A stretch of DNA of 16,817 nucleotides from Paracoccus sediminicola (GTDB lineage Bacteria > Pseudomonadota > Alphaproteobacteria > Rhodobacterales > Rhodobacteraceae): the NCBI RefSeq assembly GCF_027912835.1, contig NZ_CP115774.1, positions 1 through 16,817 on the forward strand, in the 5' to 3' direction. The first letter of the stretch is position 1, and each line of letters begins with the position of its first letter. Below the pieces are notes generated by a model that made no database searches, was not told the DNA's origin, and saw nothing but the letters and a program-made list of their open reading frames with translations. Position numbers and translations under genes: made by a program. Positions 14,024-16,817 of this stretch are shown piece after piece.

Positions 14024-14113
14024 TGTCCTTTACAGGCCTACGGGTACGCGCTACCGCTCGGTCCGTAAAGCCTGACGTGAGCCGTCGGGCCATTGGACCA
14101 CGGAGGAGGCGAT

Positions 14114-14419
14114 TTGTCCGAGACCGAACTCCAGAAGGCCGAACGGCAATTCGCCCAGGCCAAGGCCCGGCTTCAGGCCGCAAAGAACCGCGAGGCCAGT
14201 CGCCAGCGCAAGCTCGACACCCGCCGCAAGGTGATCCTCGGCGGAGCGCTCATCGACCTCGCCGCCCGCGACACCAACGCCGCCGCGATGCTCGACCGCC
14301 TGCTTCGGAACCTCACCCGGGAAAACGACCGCAAGGCGTTTGAGGACTGGTCGCAGCCCACCGCCGCTGCCGAGTCCGGTGAAGCGGCGCGGGCCACCCC
14401 GGAACCGCCGTCCGAATGA
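14114..14419 (+). CDS. TraD-like mobilization protein (Ti type, 101 aa)
   Basis: This is a small, highly charged helical protein. The N-terminal coiled coil ETELQKAERQFAQAKARL and the following RRKVILGGALIDLAARD resemble the short TraD proteins of Ti-like plasmids (about 70 aa), here with a longer acidic C-terminal tail. Such proteins are encoded between oriT and the coupling protein and are thought to help relaxosome assembly. The start is TTG 14114, because GGAGGAGG (14102-14109) precedes it directly. Its stop overlaps the next gene as ATGA. A MobC-like role is an alternative; the similarity is by eye. Confidence 0.7.
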   Translation: MSETELQKAERQFAQAKARLQAAKNREASRQRKLDTRRKVILGGALIDLAARDTNAAAMLDRLLRNLTRENDRKAFEDWSQPTAAAESGEAARATPEPPSE

Positions 14420-16080
14420 GAACGGTCGGGGCCATCCTCGGGGGATTTGCGCGCCTCGTTGCCGGTCTCGTGGTGGCCCCCTTCCTGCTCGGCTGGCTGG
14501 CGCTCTGGCTCGTCCTCGGGGCCGGGATCGGCGCGCTGGTCGCCACGCCGTTCGTCTTCGCGATCTTCGATGGCCCGCCCGGTGAGAGTGCCTGGCAATG
14601 GGTGGTCGTCGCGCCCCTGATGCTCTGCGGGTCGATCCTGGCTTTCGGGCACTGGCGGGAGATCTCCGGAGCGGACAGGTTCCTCGGCGGCGGGGCCGGC
14701 GACAGCCACGGCTCCGCGCGCTTCGCCGGGACGCGCGAGCTGCGGAAACTCGAACGCGCGGACGGGCTGCTGATCGGACGCAGCCAGCGCGGCCGTCTCC
14801 TGCGCTACGACGGACCGGCCCACCTGCTGACCCTCGCCCCCACCCGCGCCGGCAAGGGCGTCGGCACGGTGATCCCCAACCTGCTCGCCGTGGACCGCTC
14901 GGTGCTGGTGATCGACCCCAAGGGCGAGAACGCCCGGATCACCGGCACGGCCCGCGAGCGCTTCGGGACCGTCCACGTCCTCGATCCCTTCGGAGTCTCC
15001 GGCAGGCCTTCCGCCGCCTACAACCCGCTCGACCGCCTCTCGGCCGACAGCCCCGATATCGGCGAGGATGCCGCCTCGCTGGCGGAGGCTCTGGTCGTGG
15101 ACCCGCCCGGCCAGTCCGGGGACGCGCACTGGAACGAGGAGGCGAAGGCCCTCCTCGGCGGGCTGATCATGTTCTGCGTGGCCCACGAGGAGCCGGAGCG
15201 CCGCACGCTCGCCTCCGTGCGGGAGTACCTGACCCTGCCCCCGGACCGGCTCTCCGCGCTCATGGCGCTGATGCAGGACAGCGATGCGGCGGAGGGACTG
15301 GTGGCCCGCGCGGCGAACCGCTTCGCCGGCAAGGCGGACCGGGAAGCGGCCTCGGTGCTGTCGAACGCGCAGCGGCACACCCATTTCCTCGACAGCCCCC
15401 GGATCGTGAAGGTCATGGCGCGCTCCGACTTCACCTTCGCGGAGCTGCGCCACCGCACGACCTCGGTCTTCCTCGTGCTGCCGCCCAACCGGCTGGACGC
15501 CTATAGCCGTTGGCTGCGCCTGCTGGTCGCGCAGGGGCTTCAGGACATCGCCCGGGACGCCGAGCGGCCTCCTGAGCCCCGCAGCGGCGCTGAGACGCCC
15601 GGAGAGCGCCCCTCGGGGCCGGCGCTGTTCCTGCTGGATGAGTTTGCCGCCCTGGGCCGTCTCGAGGCGGTGGAGCGCGCCATGGGGTTGATGGCCGGCT
15701 ACGGGCTCCAGCTCTGGCCGATCTTGCAGGACATGAGCCAACTGCGGGACCTCTACGGCGCGCGCGCCTCGACCTTCGTGGCCAATGCCGGCGTGCAGCA
15801 GGTGTTCGGGGTAAACGACTTCGAGACGGCGAAGTGGCTGAGCCAGTCCATGGGGCAGGAAACCATCGGCTACCGCACCGAAAGCCGCCGGCCGGGCGAT
15901 CTGCCGACCACTGGAACCAGCCTCACCGGGCGCGACCTGCTGACGCCGGACGAGATCATGCAGCTGCCGTCCGAATGCCAGCTCCTGCGCCTCCAGGGCC
16001 AGCCTCCGGCCATCGCACGCAAGCTGCGCTACTACGCCGACCTTGAGTTCGCGGGGCTGTTCACCCCCGAGGCCCGGTAG
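14416..16080 (+). CDS. traG: VirD4/TraG-type coupling protein (554 aa)
   Basis: This inner-membrane ATPase brings the relaxosome to a type IV secretion channel. Hydrophobic segments at about residues 9-50 and 61-77 anchor the N terminus. Walker A is APTRAGKGVG (141-150) and Walker B is LFLLDEF (404-410). Conserved TraG blocks include VLVIDPKGENA (163-173), YNPLDRLS (202-209), HWNEEAK (238-244) and QLWPILQDMSQL. The length fits the shorter TraG/VirD4 members. ATG 14416 overlaps the TraD-like stop. No virB/trb genes are in the window, so it must work with a channel encoded elsewhere. Confidence 0.93.
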   Translation: MRTVGAILGGFARLVAGLVVAPFLLGWLALWLVLGAGIGALVATPFVFAIFDGPPGESAWQWVVVAPLMLCGSILAFGHWREISGADRFLGGGAGDSHGSARFAGTRELRKLERADGLLIGRSQRGRLLRYDGPAHLLTLAPTRAGKGVGTVIPNLLAVDRSVLVIDPKGENARITGTARERFGTVHVLDPFGVSGRPSAAYNPLDRLSADSPDIGEDAASLAEALVVDPPGQSGDAHWNEEAKALLGGLIMFCVAHEEPERRTLASVREYLTLPPDRLSALMALMQDSDAAEGLVARAANRFAGKADREAASVLSNAQRHTHFLDSPRIVKVMARSDFTFAELRHRTTSVFLVLPPNRLDAYSRWLRLLVAQGLQDIARDAERPPEPRSGAETPGERPSGPALFLLDEFAALGRLEAVERAMGLMAGYGLQLWPILQDMSQLRDLYGARASTFVANAGVQQVFGVNDFETAKWLSQSMGQETIGYRTESRRPGDLPTTGTSLTGRDLLTPDEIMQLPSECQLLRLQGQPPAIARKLRYYADLEFAGLFTPEAR

Positions 16081-16099
16081 ACCGAAGGAGACCGCTTCC

Positions 16100-16645
16100 A
16101 TGACCGACACGTCCTCCCCTGCCCTCTCGGACGATGAGCTGCGCGAAACTCTCGATCTGCTCTCCACGGTGCTGGCCAGCGTATCGGACCGCGTGGACAC
16201 GCAGACGGAGGTACTGGGTCGCGTGAACAAGACGGCGACGGAGGCCCGCCAAGCAGCGTTCTCGGCCAAGACCCAGACCGATCCGGAGCGCTACGGGGAC
16301 CTGGTGGGACAGGCCGTCGATGCGGAGATCAGCGACAGCCTCAAGCGCCTTGAGCGCATGGGAACCGATCTTCTGAAAGTCTCGAACCGGGCAGAGGCGG
16401 TGATCGCCAAGGCGGGAGAAGATCAACAGGCGGTCTATAACGCCATGCGGAGGCGGGAGCGCAAGGTGGATCGCTTCAGGGCCCGTCTTCCGTGGTTTGG
16501 TCTGGGAGCTGTCGTCCTGGCTGTCGCTATGACCTTCGGACTGCCTCGCTTCCTGGCAGGCGACGGAACCACTTGCACCATCATGGGGGCGGAGTGGACC
16601 CGGACAACAGATGGGCAAGAGGCCTGCGTGTTCTATGGGGAATAA
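16100..16645 (+). CDS. Coiled-coil, single-span membrane protein of the transfer block (181 aa)
   Basis: AAGGAG (16085-16090) precedes ATG 16100, only 19 bp after traG, so it is co-transcribed. Residues 10-125 are predicted helical and charged with heptad-like spacing. Residues 131-153 (LPWFGLGAVVLAVAMTFGLP and on) form one membrane span. The short tail has two cysteines (159, 176), which could form a disulfide if it is periplasmic. No family is recognised. Position and topology recall MbeB/MobB-type proteins that stabilise the relaxase at the membrane, but I see no sequence proof. Confidence 0.65.
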   Translation: MTDTSSPALSDDELRETLDLLSTVLASVSDRVDTQTEVLGRVNKTATEARQAAFSAKTQTDPERYGDLVGQAVDAEISDSLKRLERMGTDLLKVSNRAEAVIAKAGEDQQAVYNAMRRRERKVDRFRARLPWFGLGAVVLAVAMTFGLPRFLAGDGTTCTIMGAEWTRTTDGQEACVFYGE

Positions 16646-16679
16646 GCATGTTTCCATGTTGCTTAAACAATAGCCTAAA

Positions 16680-16695
16680 ACCCACAAAAGTGGGT
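16680..16695. repeat. Inverted repeat related to the partition palindromes
   Basis: ACCCAC (16680-16685) and GTGGGT (16690-16695) form a perfect 6-bp dyad around AAAA. With the following AAGTGG it resembles copy B inside parA (CCCACATAAAATGTGGG then TTTGTGG). It may be a fifth, divergent binding site of the same protein, placed on the origin side of the plasmid, or a weak terminator after the transfer operon. Confidence 0.5.
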
Positions 16696-16696
16696 A

Positions 16697-16814
16697 AGTG
16701 GCTAGGAGCAACGAGGAGTTAAATATAGTTAGAGTAGAGTTACAGACCCAAAAATTGCACTTAAGCCACTGGGATAAAACATTTTTTTATGACATTCGGT
16801 GTGTGAAATGACGA
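16697..16814. other. AT-rich left part of the replication origin with the seventh iteron
   Basis: After the transfer genes the sequence becomes AT-rich. AGTGGCT (16697-16703) and AGCCACT (16764-16770) are inverted. Positions 16774-16797, including seven T in a row, are a good candidate for the DNA-unwinding element. The iteron at 16798-16814 continues across the window junction into the array at 3-180. Confidence 0.65.
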
Positions 16815-16817
16815 ATC

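Larger units (their letters stand above)
13318..14113. other. Hairpin-dense oriT region between divergent mobilization genes
   Basis: This 796-bp stretch shows no reliable gene, although GC-rich open frames cross it. It has many inverted repeats: 13495-13528 (12 bp, one mismatch), 13546-13599 (11 bp perfect), 13643-13706 (24 bp, one mismatch), 13738-13754, 13855-13871, 13885-13906, 13911-13924 and 13943-13957. The nic core follows at 14012-14023. Its place between a relaxase and coupling genes is that of oriT in Ti-type plasmids. The extra hairpins may serve relaxase accessory binding, single-strand replication priming or transcription attenuation toward mobA. Confidence 0.75.

Noticed and set aside
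13323..14183. Long minus-strand open frame upstream of mobA (286 codons), and others across the region
   Set aside because: GC-rich DNA gives long chance frames. The translation has no family likeness, and the region is full of inverted repeats and contains the nic site.
14173..16269. 698-codon minus-strand open frame
   Set aside because: It is the antisense shadow of the TraD-like gene, traG and the start of the membrane-protein gene. Those show clear motifs, ribosome sites and coupled starts.

Overview
This window looks like one complete, circular, mobilizable plasmid from an alphaproteobacterium, probably of the Rhodobacterales. The evidence is the RPA-type replication initiator, a Ti/RSF1010-style mobilization block, an HvrA-like H-NS protein and mostly GC-rich coding DNA. 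The last bases carry an iteron that belongs to the array at the first bases. Joining end to start keeps the 22-bp spacing of that array, so the sequence seems to have been cut open inside its replication origin.

Layout. (1) 16646-173 across the junction: origin with seven iterons, a DnaA box and an AT-rich stretch. (2) 174-3567: maintenance block with the replication initiator, a ParA ATPase, a ribbon-helix-helix partner, then a DprA/Smf (SLOG) protein overlapping a phosphoribosyltransferase. An 18-bp palindrome follows the stop codon of the initiator, of the partition partner and of the phosphoribosyltransferase, and a partial copy sits inside parA. (3) 3658-7493: a single-chain restriction-methylase with a compositionally foreign middle, plus an AT-richer unknown gene. 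(4) 7512-8051 (minus): serine resolvase. (5) 8088-9389: repeat-bearing AT-rich control region, then a small membrane peptide and a protein with two winged-helix domains. (6) 9390-11444: AT-rich imported island with a RelA/SpoT-domain protein, followed by an H-NS-like silencer. (7) 11488-13317 (minus): two small unknown proteins and a MOBQ relaxase. (8) 13318-14113: hairpin-dense oriT region with a recognisable nic core. (9) 14114-16645: TraD-like protein, VirD4/TraG coupling protein and a coiled-coil membrane protein.

How it fits together. The origin, partition genes and resolvase keep the plasmid inherited. The relaxase, nic site and coupling protein allow transfer, but no mating-pair-formation genes are present, so a helper type IV secretion system is needed. 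The cargo is defence-like: restriction-modification, a SLOG-phosphoribosyltransferase pair and a possible alarmone synthetase. The H-NS protein may silence the AT-rich cargo. Least explained are the repeated palindrome tying partition genes to the SLOG-phosphoribosyltransferase pair, the hairpin cluster around nic, and the two-winged-helix protein behind its own iteron-like repeats.
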